Below, piece after piece: positions 1 through 7,122 of a stretch of DNA of 64,000 nucleotides. The notes under the pieces were generated by a model. It made no database searches. It saw only the letters and a program-made list of their open reading frames with translations, and had not been told where the DNA came from. The DNA is from UBA9655 sp964597045 (GTDB lineage: Bacteria > Pseudomonadota > Alphaproteobacteria > UBA9655): assembly GCA_964597045.1 (NCBI GenBank), contig CAZQWE010000008.1:6671-70670 (forward strand), read 5' to 3'. Both the position numbers and the translations under genes were made by a program. The stretch's first letter is position 1, and every line of letters begins with the position of its first letter.

Positions 1-75
1 TCCTATAATGATAATCATAATGTTGAGCGCGAGTGAAAAAACAGGCCGCTTGATTGCTATGTCAGTAATAAACAT
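1..75 (-). CDS. RND-family efflux permease, N-terminal fragment (partial)
   Basis: Reading the reverse strand from the ATG at 73-75 gives about 25 residues beginning MFITDIAIKRPVFS and running into a hydrophobic stretch. This is the usual amino terminus of AcrB/HAE1-type RND pumps: a short cytoplasmic helix with the RPV motif followed by the first membrane helix. It starts 3 bases after the stop of the adaptor gene at 79, so the two form one operon. The rest lies outside the window, so substrate and completeness cannot be judged. Confidence 0.8.
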   Translation of the reverse strand, partial: MFITDIAIKRPVFSLALNIMIIIIG

Positions 76-78
76 CTT

Positions 79-1074
79 TTATTTAACCTTTATCAATGAC
101 CCATCATGAATCTTGCTTTGGCCCTCGAGGACGATCTCATCACCCTTCTTTAGTCCCGTAAGCACTTCAGCTTGATCAGCAGTGCGTTTGCCGATTGTGA
201 TAGGGGTGAGAACAGCTTTATCCCCAACCTTTTTATAAACATTCACACTATCGGGACGCACAACGATAGCTTGCTCTGGGATGAGAAGAACCGTTTCCTT
301 GACTTGACTCGAGGTTATCCGTGCATGACCATAAAGACCGGGAACAAGCACTTCATCTTTGTTCTCAAAGGTGGCAAATATTTTAACGCTTCGGGTGTCT
401 TCATCAACGGAAGGCTCAACGGCCTCAATTTTCCCCTCGAAGGTTTTGCAAGGGTAAACATCAGTTGTTGCCAACACTTTATCTCCAACTTTGAGGGAGG
501 GGATCTCCTTTTGGGGCACTTGGAACGTCAAACGAATTGGGGTTAGATCCTGAATCCGAACGAGCTCATCTCCCTCAATAACATAAGATCCCTTGGCGAC
601 TTGACGGTTGGAAAGAACACCATCAAAGGGAGCATAAATAAAGGTTTTCTCGAGTGCTGCTTTTGCTTGCTCTAAATCAGCTCGGTCGGACCTTACTTTA
701 GCTTCTGCATTCTCCAGGTCCTGGGGGCTAATAAATTTTTTATTGCTCAATGTTTGCTTACGCTTGAGCATATTCTCACTTAAGGCAAGAGCGGATTCTG
801 CCTTCATGACAGCAGCCTTTTGCTCTCTATTATTGAGAGTTATGAGGAGTTGATGATCCTTAGCTCTGTCTCCATCCTTAAAGGAAACAGCTTCAATTTG
901 ACCCGAAATAACGGCTTTCAATGTGACATCACTATAGGGTGTGAAGGTTCCAACTCCTGAGACTTCATGACTTAACGTTCCTTCATTCACTTGAGTGAGC
1001 TTAACAACTTGGGGGATTTCTTGTGCCCAAGCAGAAGTTGTCAGGAAAAGACAAAAAAGCAAATAACGCAGCAT
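79..1074 (-). CDS. RND efflux periplasmic adaptor (membrane fusion protein)
   Basis: A 331-residue HlyD/AcrA-type adaptor that would bridge an inner-membrane RND pump and an outer-membrane channel. Residues 1-17 are a signal peptide ending SAWAQ. Two lipoyl-like half motifs (about 45-75 and 145-180) flank a lysine- and alanine-rich helical hairpin (about 80-145), followed by a beta-barrel and a membrane-proximal domain. There is no lipobox cysteine, so it is probably anchored only through its partners. The pump gene begins 3 bases downstream. The family is certain; the substrate (drug, metal or lipid) is not visible. Confidence 0.92.
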   Translation of the reverse strand: MLRYLLFCLFLTTSAWAQEIPQVVKLTQVNEGTLSHEVSGVGTFTPYSDVTLKAVISGQIEAVSFKDGDRAKDHQLLITLNNREQKAAVMKAESALALSENMLKRKQTLSNKKFISPQDLENAEAKVRSDRADLEQAKAALEKTFIYAPFDGVLSNRQVAKGSYVIEGDELVRIQDLTPIRLTFQVPQKEIPSLKVGDKVLATTDVYPCKTFEGKIEAVEPSVDEDTRSVKIFATFENKDEVLVPGLYGHARITSSQVKETVLLIPEQAIVVRPDSVNVYKKVGDKAVLTPITIGKRTADQAEVLTGLKKGDEIVLEGQSKIHDGSLIKVK

Positions 1075-1139
1075 TGTAAAATCCTTTGAGAAAGGGGTGG
1101 TTTTTGGTTATAACTAAGAAAACAACTGAGGTAAATACC

Positions 1140-1925
1140 ATGTTTCTTGTGGATAGTCACTGTCATTTAAATCATGAACCCATGGCAAGTGATATAAATG
1201 CAACGCTTAAAAGGGCTCAAGAGCTGGGTGTCAAGGGATTTTTGACGATTTGTACTGATTTATCAGAGGCTTCAACCGTTGCGGATATCGCGGCCGCTCA
1301 TACAAATGTGTTTGCAAGTCTGGGTGTGCATCCTCATGAAGCAGAGAAAACCTTGCCAGAGAAGGAACTTCTTGCTGTCTTAACTGAAAAAGCCGTTCAC
1401 CCTAATGTTGTTGGGTTTGGGGAGACGGGTCTGGATTATTATTATCACCACAGTCCCAAGGAAGCTCAGCAATCCTCTTTCAAGGCCCATATTGAGGCAT
1501 CAATAGCCTGTGACCTCCCGTTGATTGTTCACACGCGTGACGCGGAAAAAGATACCATTGATATGCTCAAAGAGATTGGGAAAGGGAAAGTGCGGGGTGT
1601 GATGCATTGTTTCTCAGGAAGTGCTTGGCTCAGGGATCAATCCTTAGAGCTTGGGTTTTATATGTCAGCTTCAGGGATTATCACCTTCAATAAGGCGGAG
1701 GAGTTGCGAGAGGTATTCAGAGATGTCCCCCTCGAGAGGTTGCTCATTGAAACAGATGCACCTTTCCTTGCGCCTGTTCCTTATCGGGGAAAGTCGAATG
1801 AACCAGCGTTTGTGGTGGAGACCGCTAAAAAACTTGCCGAACTCAAGGGGGTAGGGTATGAGGAGCTTGGTAAGCAAACGACCCAGAATTTTCTAGATCT
1901 GTTTACAAAGGTGAGGTTTTCATGA
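1140..1925 (+). CDS. tatD: TatD family metal-dependent hydrolase
   Basis: A 261-residue TIM-barrel nuclease/amidohydrolase of the TatD family (3'-5' exonuclease and DNA-repair or turnover roles are known for the family). Metal ligands visible: HxH at residues 7 and 9 (DSHCHL), Glu near 95 in GETGLDY, His in IVHTRDAE and MHCFSG, and Asp near 206 in ETDAPFLAP. The open frame extends 18 codons upstream, but the ATG at 1140 is preceded by GAGGT at good spacing and matches the family start. It overlaps the next gene by ATGA (1922-1925), implying translational coupling. In many Alphaproteobacteria this pair follows metG, which is not in the window. Confidence 0.95.
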   Translation: MFLVDSHCHLNHEPMASDINATLKRAQELGVKGFLTICTDLSEASTVADIAAAHTNVFASLGVHPHEAEKTLPEKELLAVLTEKAVHPNVVGFGETGLDYYYHHSPKEAQQSSFKAHIEASIACDLPLIVHTRDAEKDTIDMLKEIGKGKVRGVMHCFSGSAWLRDQSLELGFYMSASGIITFNKAEELREVFRDVPLERLLIETDAPFLAPVPYRGKSNEPAFVVETAKKLAELKGVGYEELGKQTTQNFLDLFTKVRFS

Positions 1926-2686
1926 AAGTTATTATACTGGGGTGTGGGGCCTCTGCAGGAGTTCCCTTGATCACGGGAGAGTGGATTGGGTGCAATCCTG
2001 ATAACCCCAAAAACCGTCGGCGGAGGAGCTCGATAGCCGTTCAAAGTGGGGGTAAAACGATTCTGGTTGATACGTCGCCTGACCTGAGGGAACAATGCAT
2101 ATCGGCTCAAATTAAGAAGGTTGACGCCGTACTCTATACCCATGATCATGCGGATCATACCCATGGGATTGATGACTTGAGGGTGATGGCTCACCGGAAT
2201 CAAATGCCTATTCCCATTTATGGAAACCAGGAAACAATTGAGTTTCTCAAGAAACGTTTTGGCTATGCCTTTGCTCATGAGGAGCTTACGCCAGACATAT
2301 ACCGTCATTTCGTGGTTCCCAATATAATAGCGGGTCCCTTCCAGATTGGAGATACCCCGATCGTTCCCTTTATTCAAGGACATGGGTATACAGCATCCAT
2401 CGGTTATCGCTTTGATAAGATTGCTTATTCAACGGATGTGGTAGAACTTGAAGATGCCTCATTTAAAGCTTTAGAGGGAATAGATACGTGGATTGTGGAT
2501 TGCATTACCTTAGATCCAAAACCCACCCATTCCCATCTTGAGAAGACATTAAGTTGGATTGAGCGTGTCAAGCCTCGCCGTTCGATTCTCACACACATGT
2601 CCGCCCAGTTGGATTATGATAAGTTGAGTAGTCTTTTGCCTGAAGGTGTTGAACCAGGTTACGATGGTTTGGTCATTGAGCTCTGA
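1922..2686 (+). CDS. PhnP-like MBL-fold metallohydrolase
   Basis: A 254-residue metallo-beta-lactamase fold protein of the PhnP/phosphoribosyl cyclic phosphodiesterase-like group commonly found behind tatD. It opens with MKVIILGCGASAGVP, a glycine-rich turn followed by a basic loop (NPKNRRRRSS), and carries the metal motif HDHADH near residue 75. Later ligands lie in the SYSTD-like segment (AYSTDVVELEDAS) and in the final LTHMS motif. The four-base overlap with tatD makes it part of the same transcript. The substrate is unknown; a role in cyclic phosphate or nucleotide turnover is inference from the family. Confidence 0.9.
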   Translation: MKVIILGCGASAGVPLITGEWIGCNPDNPKNRRRRSSIAVQSGGKTILVDTSPDLREQCISAQIKKVDAVLYTHDHADHTHGIDDLRVMAHRNQMPIPIYGNQETIEFLKKRFGYAFAHEELTPDIYRHFVVPNIIAGPFQIGDTPIVPFIQGHGYTASIGYRFDKIAYSTDVVELEDASFKALEGIDTWIVDCITLDPKPTHSHLEKTLSWIERVKPRRSILTHMSAQLDYDKLSSLLPEGVEPGYDGLVIEL

Positions 2687-2697
2687 GAGAGAATTAT

Positions 2698-2742
2698 CAA
2701 AAAAAAAGGTCCCCCTTTTGTACTGACAACACTGACAGATTC
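2698..2742. repeat. GGTCC palindrome family, half copy
   Basis: A half copy: an A tract, GGTCCCCC, and the tandem CTGACAACACTGACA core. Read on the minus strand it ends GGGGGACC followed by nine T, immediately 3' of the secreted-protein gene that ends at 2800, so it probably contributes to that gene's termination. Related copies lie at 11189-11270, 11454-11541, 14694-14735 and 55473-55550. Confidence 0.8.
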
Positions 2743-2761
2743 AGCTCACCATTCGTCATTG

Positions 2762-2787
2762 TTGTGAGGCCCCGTAGGGCCTCACAA
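2762..2787. terminator. Strong perfect hairpin between convergent genes
   Basis: TTGTGAGGCCC and GGGCCTCACAA form a perfect 11-bp stem around a CGTA loop. It lies between convergent genes (PhnP-like on plus, secreted protein on minus). There is no T run directly attached, but the A/T tract of the neighbouring half repeat lies about 55 bases away on the minus-strand side. It could act as a bidirectional terminator or mRNA 3'-end stabiliser. Confidence 0.6.
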
Positions 2788-2799
2788 TGATGGTCATCC

Positions 2800-3804
2800 T
2801 TATTTATTTACGTCGTTTTTCAGAGCTTCTTTTGCGGCTTCTAACAGAACTTTAACTTCTGGATTATCCGTTTTCTGTAACCTTTCAAAGGATCCCAAAA
2901 CACTCGTGGTTAAATCTGATGAGGTATCCACTGTTGAATTAGAGGAAGCGTTTGCGATCACCGGTAGATCACCAAATTGAAGAGCTTCAATTGTAAATGT
3001 TGTTTGCCCCACTTTATCAAGATGGTAATTCCTAAACACAATGGATGTCTCTGTGTCACCATCCGGAACAACACGGTCTAAGGTTCCAGAATGAGTTCCT
3101 TCCTTGAGAATAATTTCATCCCCATACCAACCGTTGCGTGCCGTATTTAAGAAACCAATGGACATTACACCTTCAGGATCAACTGTAATTTTATAGGAGA
3201 CCTTGACGGCTTGGCCTGGTTTAACTTGGATTGTATCGCTAACTAATTGGTAGTGTGCATAATTATCAGGTTTAGTCCTGACGCGTGTTCCTATTTCAGA
3301 CTGAAGCACTTCTTCCTCGTTGCCTGTTCTCGTAAATTTAATAGAACTTGCCTTATCCAAGGACTGGATATGAACTTCGTTATTATTCGAAGGAACTACA
3401 ACTGCCGCTGATGCATTAACCTCTTTATCATCAACAATCCAGATAAATAGACGATGATAGGTGAAAGGGTTGTACCAACGGACTTGCTTATATTTTACCA
3501 ATGGTGCATTAGTTTGTACTTGATTATCCACAGTTGGAACAATTGTTGTAACGACTGGTAGTGCCTCTTTTTTCTCATCCTCAACTTTACCTGTGTATGT
3601 TACACCTGCGACATCAAAGGTCTTTGGGAAATCTTCATCACCTACTTGACTCAGTTTCTCTTGTGAAGGACTTTTTTTAACGACACTCTTATCCTGGTCA
3701 TCTGATGCAAGTTTCCCGTTCCCATTTCCTGCGATGAGAGCTGTTCCAGATAGTAAAAGAAGTAGTGAAAATGTAGTCGTGGCAGTTGATGTATAGTATT
3801 TCAT
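2800..3804 (-). CDS. Secreted protein of unknown function with carbohydrate-binding-like domain
   Basis: A 334-residue exported protein. The ATG at 3802-3804 has a GGAG motif six bases upstream, so the 11 extra codons of the longer frame are discarded. Residues 1-25 form a signal peptide, followed by a charged lysine-rich stretch. The middle contains a WYNPFTYHRLFIWIVDD segment. Residues about 190-290 resemble a jelly-roll or carbohydrate-binding module, from SDTIQVKPGQAVKVSYKI through the aromatic-rich FLNTARNGWYGDEI and ending TFTIEALQFGD; this fold suggestion is inference. The tail is lysine-rich and helical. I do not recognise the family. It sits downstream of the GTA-type terminase but is separated and unrelated. 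Confidence 0.75.
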   Translation of the reverse strand: MKYYTSTATTTFSLLLLLSGTALIAGNGNGKLASDDQDKSVVKKSPSQEKLSQVGDEDFPKTFDVAGVTYTGKVEDEKKEALPVVTTIVPTVDNQVQTNAPLVKYKQVRWYNPFTYHRLFIWIVDDKEVNASAAVVVPSNNNEVHIQSLDKASSIKFTRTGNEEEVLQSEIGTRVRTKPDNYAHYQLVSDTIQVKPGQAVKVSYKITVDPEGVMSIGFLNTARNGWYGDEIILKEGTHSGTLDRVVPDGDTETSIVFRNYHLDKVGQTTFTIEALQFGDLPVIANASSNSTVDTSSDLTTSVLGSFERLQKTDNPEVKVLLEAAKEALKNDVNK

Positions 3805-3877
3805 TTTAATCTCCCTATTTGTTGTAATCTCAATCACGTTAACATGAGTTGTCTAAATCTCCAAATTTTAACCAAAT

Positions 3878-5170
3878 TTAAATATATGTTCCCCAAATGT
3901 TTGAGTTTGCATTGTTGGATAACATGAGATCTGTCAAAGCCCAGACAAGTGCATCCAATCTGTCAGGAGACTTTTGATTGTTTCCTGGTACGTAAGTGCA
4001 CATTTGATTTTCCAGATTTTCAAAGGTTGTCGCATGCCAAATCTTTCCTCTCTCATAAAGAGCCGCGATGGGTTCGGCACGGATGTGTTTGCCACGTGTT
4101 GCACGAACACTTCGGTAGCTCACTTGTTCATCTTGTAAGCGAATGAGTTGTTCAACCAAGTCGCCTCCCATATTGACTTCAGCAATAATACGATCAGCTT
4201 TTAGTCGGTGATAGGCTTCAATTGCCCGTTGAATCCAAATATGGGCTGGTGCTTTCATGGATAGGTCTTCGAGGACAACTCCACTTCCGTCGTCCGTTAA
4301 CCCGGCAACAATAATACCAGTCTCATCACTTTTATCACCACTGGTCACGGCTGGATCTATCCCAATAACAATCCTTTTTAGATTGGTTTCACGATAGGAC
4401 TTTCGTGCTTTTTCAAGCAATTCAGGTGACCATAAACTCCCTTCATTTTTCTCTATGATGTCAGCAAAAATTTCCTGACGTCCGAGGGTGGTTCTCTCAT
4501 AGTTTTGCTTGATAAAATGCAGAAAAGGTTTTGCCAGGTTCTTCGCATTGTCGAATGTGGAACCACGGGTGACCACCACATCTTTCTCATTCAGAAGATT
4601 CTTGATCAGAGGGATGGGTTTGGGTGTGGTTGTCACAATAACGCGCGGCATTTTTCCAAGCCTGAGACAAAACATTAATTGATCCCATACATACTGGGCA
4701 TTTTTAAACTTTGCGAGCTCATCAACCCAGGCTCCATCAAATTGAGGCCCCCTGAGCTTCTCATAAGCTTCCGCACTAAAGCATGAGGCAATGGAGCCAT
4801 TCGGCCATGTAAGCTGACCCTTTGAAGGTTCAAAAAGAGGTCGCTCCTTGGGGTGATGAATATTGAGAAGGCCAGACTCTCCCTCAACCATGACATGACG
4901 TGCCTCATCTTCTGTATCCGCTACAAGGGCAAGACGTTTACATAATCCTTGGGAAACCCATTCACGTAAGGTCTCAGCCCCTGTTCGAGTTTTTCCAAAT
5001 CCGCGTCCGGCAAGAATCAACCACACTCTCCAATCGCCAAGGGGTTGTCGTTGATTCTCCCTTGCATGAGCCTTCCAGTTGTATTTTTGGGCAATACGCT
5101 CACGACTCTTCAGTTCCTGTTTTAAATATGTTAATAATTCCTTTTTTTCCATGGACACAGTATACCACAC
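3878..5170 (-). CDS. Gene-transfer-agent/phage terminase large subunit (orphan)
   Basis: A 430-residue DNA-packaging motor of the type encoded in alphaproteobacterial gene transfer agents (RcGTA large terminase). The ATPase part has Walker A GRGFGKT (Lys60), Walker B AWVDE (Asp150-Glu151) and the coupling motif VTTTPKP near 179-185. The RNase H-like nuclease part starts with IGIDPAVTSGDKSDE (Asp272) and ends near SPDRLDALVWALTDLM. A GTG start at 5170 has AGGA six bases upstream; the in-frame ATG at 5152 lacks a ribosome site. No portal, protease, capsid or tail gene lies next to it, so it is isolated. Both motor and nuclease motifs are intact, so it is not an obvious pseudogene. Confidence 0.9.
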   Translation of the reverse strand: MWYTVSMEKKELLTYLKQELKSRERIAQKYNWKAHARENQRQPLGDWRVWLILAGRGFGKTRTGAETLREWVSQGLCKRLALVADTEDEARHVMVEGESGLLNIHHPKERPLFEPSKGQLTWPNGSIASCFSAEAYEKLRGPQFDGAWVDELAKFKNAQYVWDQLMFCLRLGKMPRVIVTTTPKPIPLIKNLLNEKDVVVTRGSTFDNAKNLAKPFLHFIKQNYERTTLGRQEIFADIIEKNEGSLWSPELLEKARKSYRETNLKRIVIGIDPAVTSGDKSDETGIIVAGLTDDGSGVVLEDLSMKAPAHIWIQRAIEAYHRLKADRIIAEVNMGGDLVEQLIRLQDEQVSYRSVRATRGKHIRAEPIAALYERGKIWHATTFENLENQMCTYVPGNNQKSPDRLDALVWALTDLMLSNNANSNIWGTYI

Positions 5171-5222
5171 TTTTTTCCTGTTTTTTGAAATGGCCTTTTT
5201 TTTCTGAGAAAAGGAAGAAATA

Positions 5223-5651
5223 TTAATTATTTCGATTGAGTTTCAGAAATTCTGAGGGATTGAGAATATAAATTCCTTGATAAGGGTTCATTTTCAGCAG
5301 GTGTTGGTCTCCACTAATAATGCAATCCGCTTTCCCCTCAATCGCTGTGATCATGTACATATCATCATCTGGATCCTCAATTACGATGGGAGGATAATGA
5401 AAGTGATGAGAAACAACATGGGCTTCGGTTATGAGTGCACTCAACCAGTTTTCCAGATAGTCCTGAGGATGGATTAGATATTTCTTTAACTTGGGGTACG
5501 TAAGAACTCGTCTAACTTTATCAGCAATGGCGTGTGACATGAGTAGGGTATATCGTTCATTATTGACGATTTCCTGCACAACTTTAGAAGAAACACCCTC
5601 GGAGGTAATAAGTGAACTTATGAGGACATTTGCATCAAGGACGATTCTCAT
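5223..5651 (-). CDS. PIN-domain toxin (COG1569-type) of a toxin-antitoxin pair
   Basis: A 142-residue PIN-domain ribonuclease of the putative toxin COG1569 group (VapC-like fold). Acidic residues expected around the metal site are visible: Asp6 in MRIVLDANVLIS, the DPDDD cluster near 93-97, and Asp in SGDQHLL near 114. Its ATG overlaps the antitoxin stop by one base (5651), typical of coupled antitoxin-toxin translation. The RNA target cannot be read from sequence. The arrangement and the upstream palindrome both support a functional module. Confidence 0.88.
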   Translation of the reverse strand: MRIVLDANVLISSLITSEGVSSKVVQEIVNNERYTLLMSHAIADKVRRVLTYPKLKKYLIHPQDYLENWLSALITEAHVVSHHFHYPPIVIEDPDDDMYMITAIEGKADCIISGDQHLLKMNPYQGIYILNPSEFLKLNRNN

Positions 5652-5962
5652 TAATCAGATTTACTCTTTTCTTTTCTTGTTACGTGTTTTGCCTCGTTGA
5701 TGAGGTCCATTGCCTCTTCCTCAGAAAGTTCATTTTTAGCATTTGCAATAGCTTGGAGGATAAGCTCTTTAGCTAGTTTAGTTAATGCATCATGCTTTTG
5801 TACAGGAATTAATACAGCGAGTGGTTTGTTTTTTCGTTCTATAAGAAATTCATCCCCTCGAAGGTTTACACAATCCAGTATCTCTCCCATTCGTTTGCGA
5901 ACATCATCCGTTCCTATATGAATGAGGGGAGTTTGTTTAATGTTATTGATTTCTGATTTCAT
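5651..5962 (-). CDS. Phd/YefM-type antitoxin
   Basis: A 103-residue antitoxin upstream of the PIN toxin. The N-terminal half has the Phd/YefM DNA-binding signature: TDDVRKRMGEILDCVNLRGDEFLIERKNK, here split as TDDVRKRMGEIL, then a beta hairpin ERKNKPLAVLIP. The C-terminal half is charged and helical (about 60-103), as expected for a toxin-neutralising tail. AGGA lies just upstream of the ATG. A 10-bp inverted repeat at 5985-6012 directly upstream is the likely autoregulatory operator. Confidence 0.88.
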   Translation of the reverse strand: MKSEINNIKQTPLIHIGTDDVRKRMGEILDCVNLRGDEFLIERKNKPLAVLIPVQKHDALTKLAKELILQAIANAKNELSEEEAMDLINEAKHVTRKEKSKSD

Positions 5963-5984
5963 TCATTTGTCCTATAATAAATCA

Positions 5985-6012
5985 TATAACTATAATAGTT
6001 GCTATAGTTATA
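5985..6012. promoter_or_regulatory. Palindromic operator of the toxin-antitoxin operon
   Basis: TATAACTATA at 5985-5994 and TATAGTTATA at 6003-6012 are perfect inverted arms with an 8-base spacer, 23 bases upstream of the antitoxin ATG. The arms are AT-rich and overlap the expected promoter position. Phd/YefM antitoxins are known to bind such palindromes to repress their own operon. Confidence 0.65.
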
Positions 6013-6034
6013 ATGTCAATATATAAGATAAATT

Positions 6035-7084
6035 TTAAAACGTAGAAGGATCATCCAAGGATGGGTTCAACTCAAGCTCTTCTTCGAGCTCTTCAATTTG
6101 CTCTTCAGTTTTTGTCGGATCAGGGACCCAAGCGACATTAAATAGAGCGTCCCCTCTGTAAACGGTAGGAAGGAGGGTTTGCCCTATGACAATTCCATCA
6201 AACTTGGCCACAACTTCTACAATCGTTGTTCCCAGCATATCAGAGATCTTTCCAATGACATCCCCTTTTGAAACCTTTTGTCCCAGCTCACATTTGGTAC
6301 GGAAGAGTCCCGTACTTGGTGCACGAATCCACCGGCTGGTGGGTGAGATGCTTGAGGAGTCTTGAAGGGAGAGGCTTTTATCCTTAGGAATCATTCCTAA
6401 ATGACTCATAACGCGAAGGATTCCTTGGACGCCACTCCTTATAGCATTTTCGTTAAAGCGCAAGGCTTCGCCTCCTTCAAACGTAATGGTGGGGATTTTA
6501 AGCCCATCACAGTTCTCACGAAGGGAGCCTTCACGGAGTTCAGCTTTCAAAACGACGGGAGCCCCAAACGCAATAGCCATTTGCATGGCTTTCTTTTCTC
6601 GAAAGTCACAACGGATTTGGGGGAGATTGGTTCTGTGATTTGATCCTGTATGTAAGTCAATGCCGTGGGTGCATTTCATCACAACTTCTTCTAGGAAAGT
6701 ATTGGCAAGCTGAGCTGCCGTTGAGCCCTTGCTGGATCCTGGAAAACTCCTGTTGAGATCTCGCCTGTCTGGAAGGTAACGACTTTGATTAATAAGACCA
6801 AATAGATTAACAATGGGAATTGCCACAAGAGTTCCATGAATATCTTCAAGAAGAGGGGAGGCGAGGACACGCCTGATAATTTCGATTCCATTGAGTTCAT
6901 CCCCATGAAGAGTGGAGCTGATAAAAAGGCGTTTTCCTGGTTTTGATCCCTGAATGACCTTTAGACGCAAATCAAAGGCGCTGTGTTCAGGGAGGGCAGG
7001 TAAGGGTATTTGAACATTCTGCCTTGTGCCTGGCTGAACGATAACGTCACCGATTTTAAAGGGTTTGTTTTCTTGTTCCTTCAT
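6035..7084 (-). CDS. Succinylglutamate desuccinylase/aspartoacylase family protein
   Basis: A 349-residue M14-like zinc deacylase of the AstE/aspartoacylase family. Zinc ligands: the HxxE motif in TLHGDELNG (about residue 60) and the later His in HGIDLHTG (about 141). The catalytic Glu is in TITFEGGEAL near 205. A C-terminal beta domain (about 255-330) resembles a lipoyl/biotin-like half motif (VSKGDVIGKISDMLGT). The end is strongly acidic (EEQIEELEEELEL). Members often neighbour RimK-type ATP-grasp genes, but none is here; instead a phosphorylase gene lies 38 bases upstream in the same direction. The real acyl substrate is unknown. Confidence 0.85.
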   Translation of the reverse strand: MKEQENKPFKIGDVIVQPGTRQNVQIPLPALPEHSAFDLRLKVIQGSKPGKRLFISSTLHGDELNGIEIIRRVLASPLLEDIHGTLVAIPIVNLFGLINQSRYLPDRRDLNRSFPGSSKGSTAAQLANTFLEEVVMKCTHGIDLHTGSNHRTNLPQIRCDFREKKAMQMAIAFGAPVVLKAELREGSLRENCDGLKIPTITFEGGEALRFNENAIRSGVQGILRVMSHLGMIPKDKSLSLQDSSSISPTSRWIRAPSTGLFRTKCELGQKVSKGDVIGKISDMLGTTIVEVVAKFDGIVIGQTLLPTVYRGDALFNVAWVPDPTKTEEQIEELEEELELNPSLDDPSTF

Positions 7085-7122
7085 ATAAGTCAGTGTACAT
7101 AGGATGGGTTAACAATATCTTA

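Noticed and set aside
172..546. 124-residue plus-strand open frame inside the RND adaptor gene
   Set aside because: Antisense to a well-supported gene; no ribosome site or family.
1781..2383. 200-residue minus-strand open frame over tatD and the PhnP-like gene
   Set aside because: Spans two coupled, clearly conserved genes on the other strand, with no family features.
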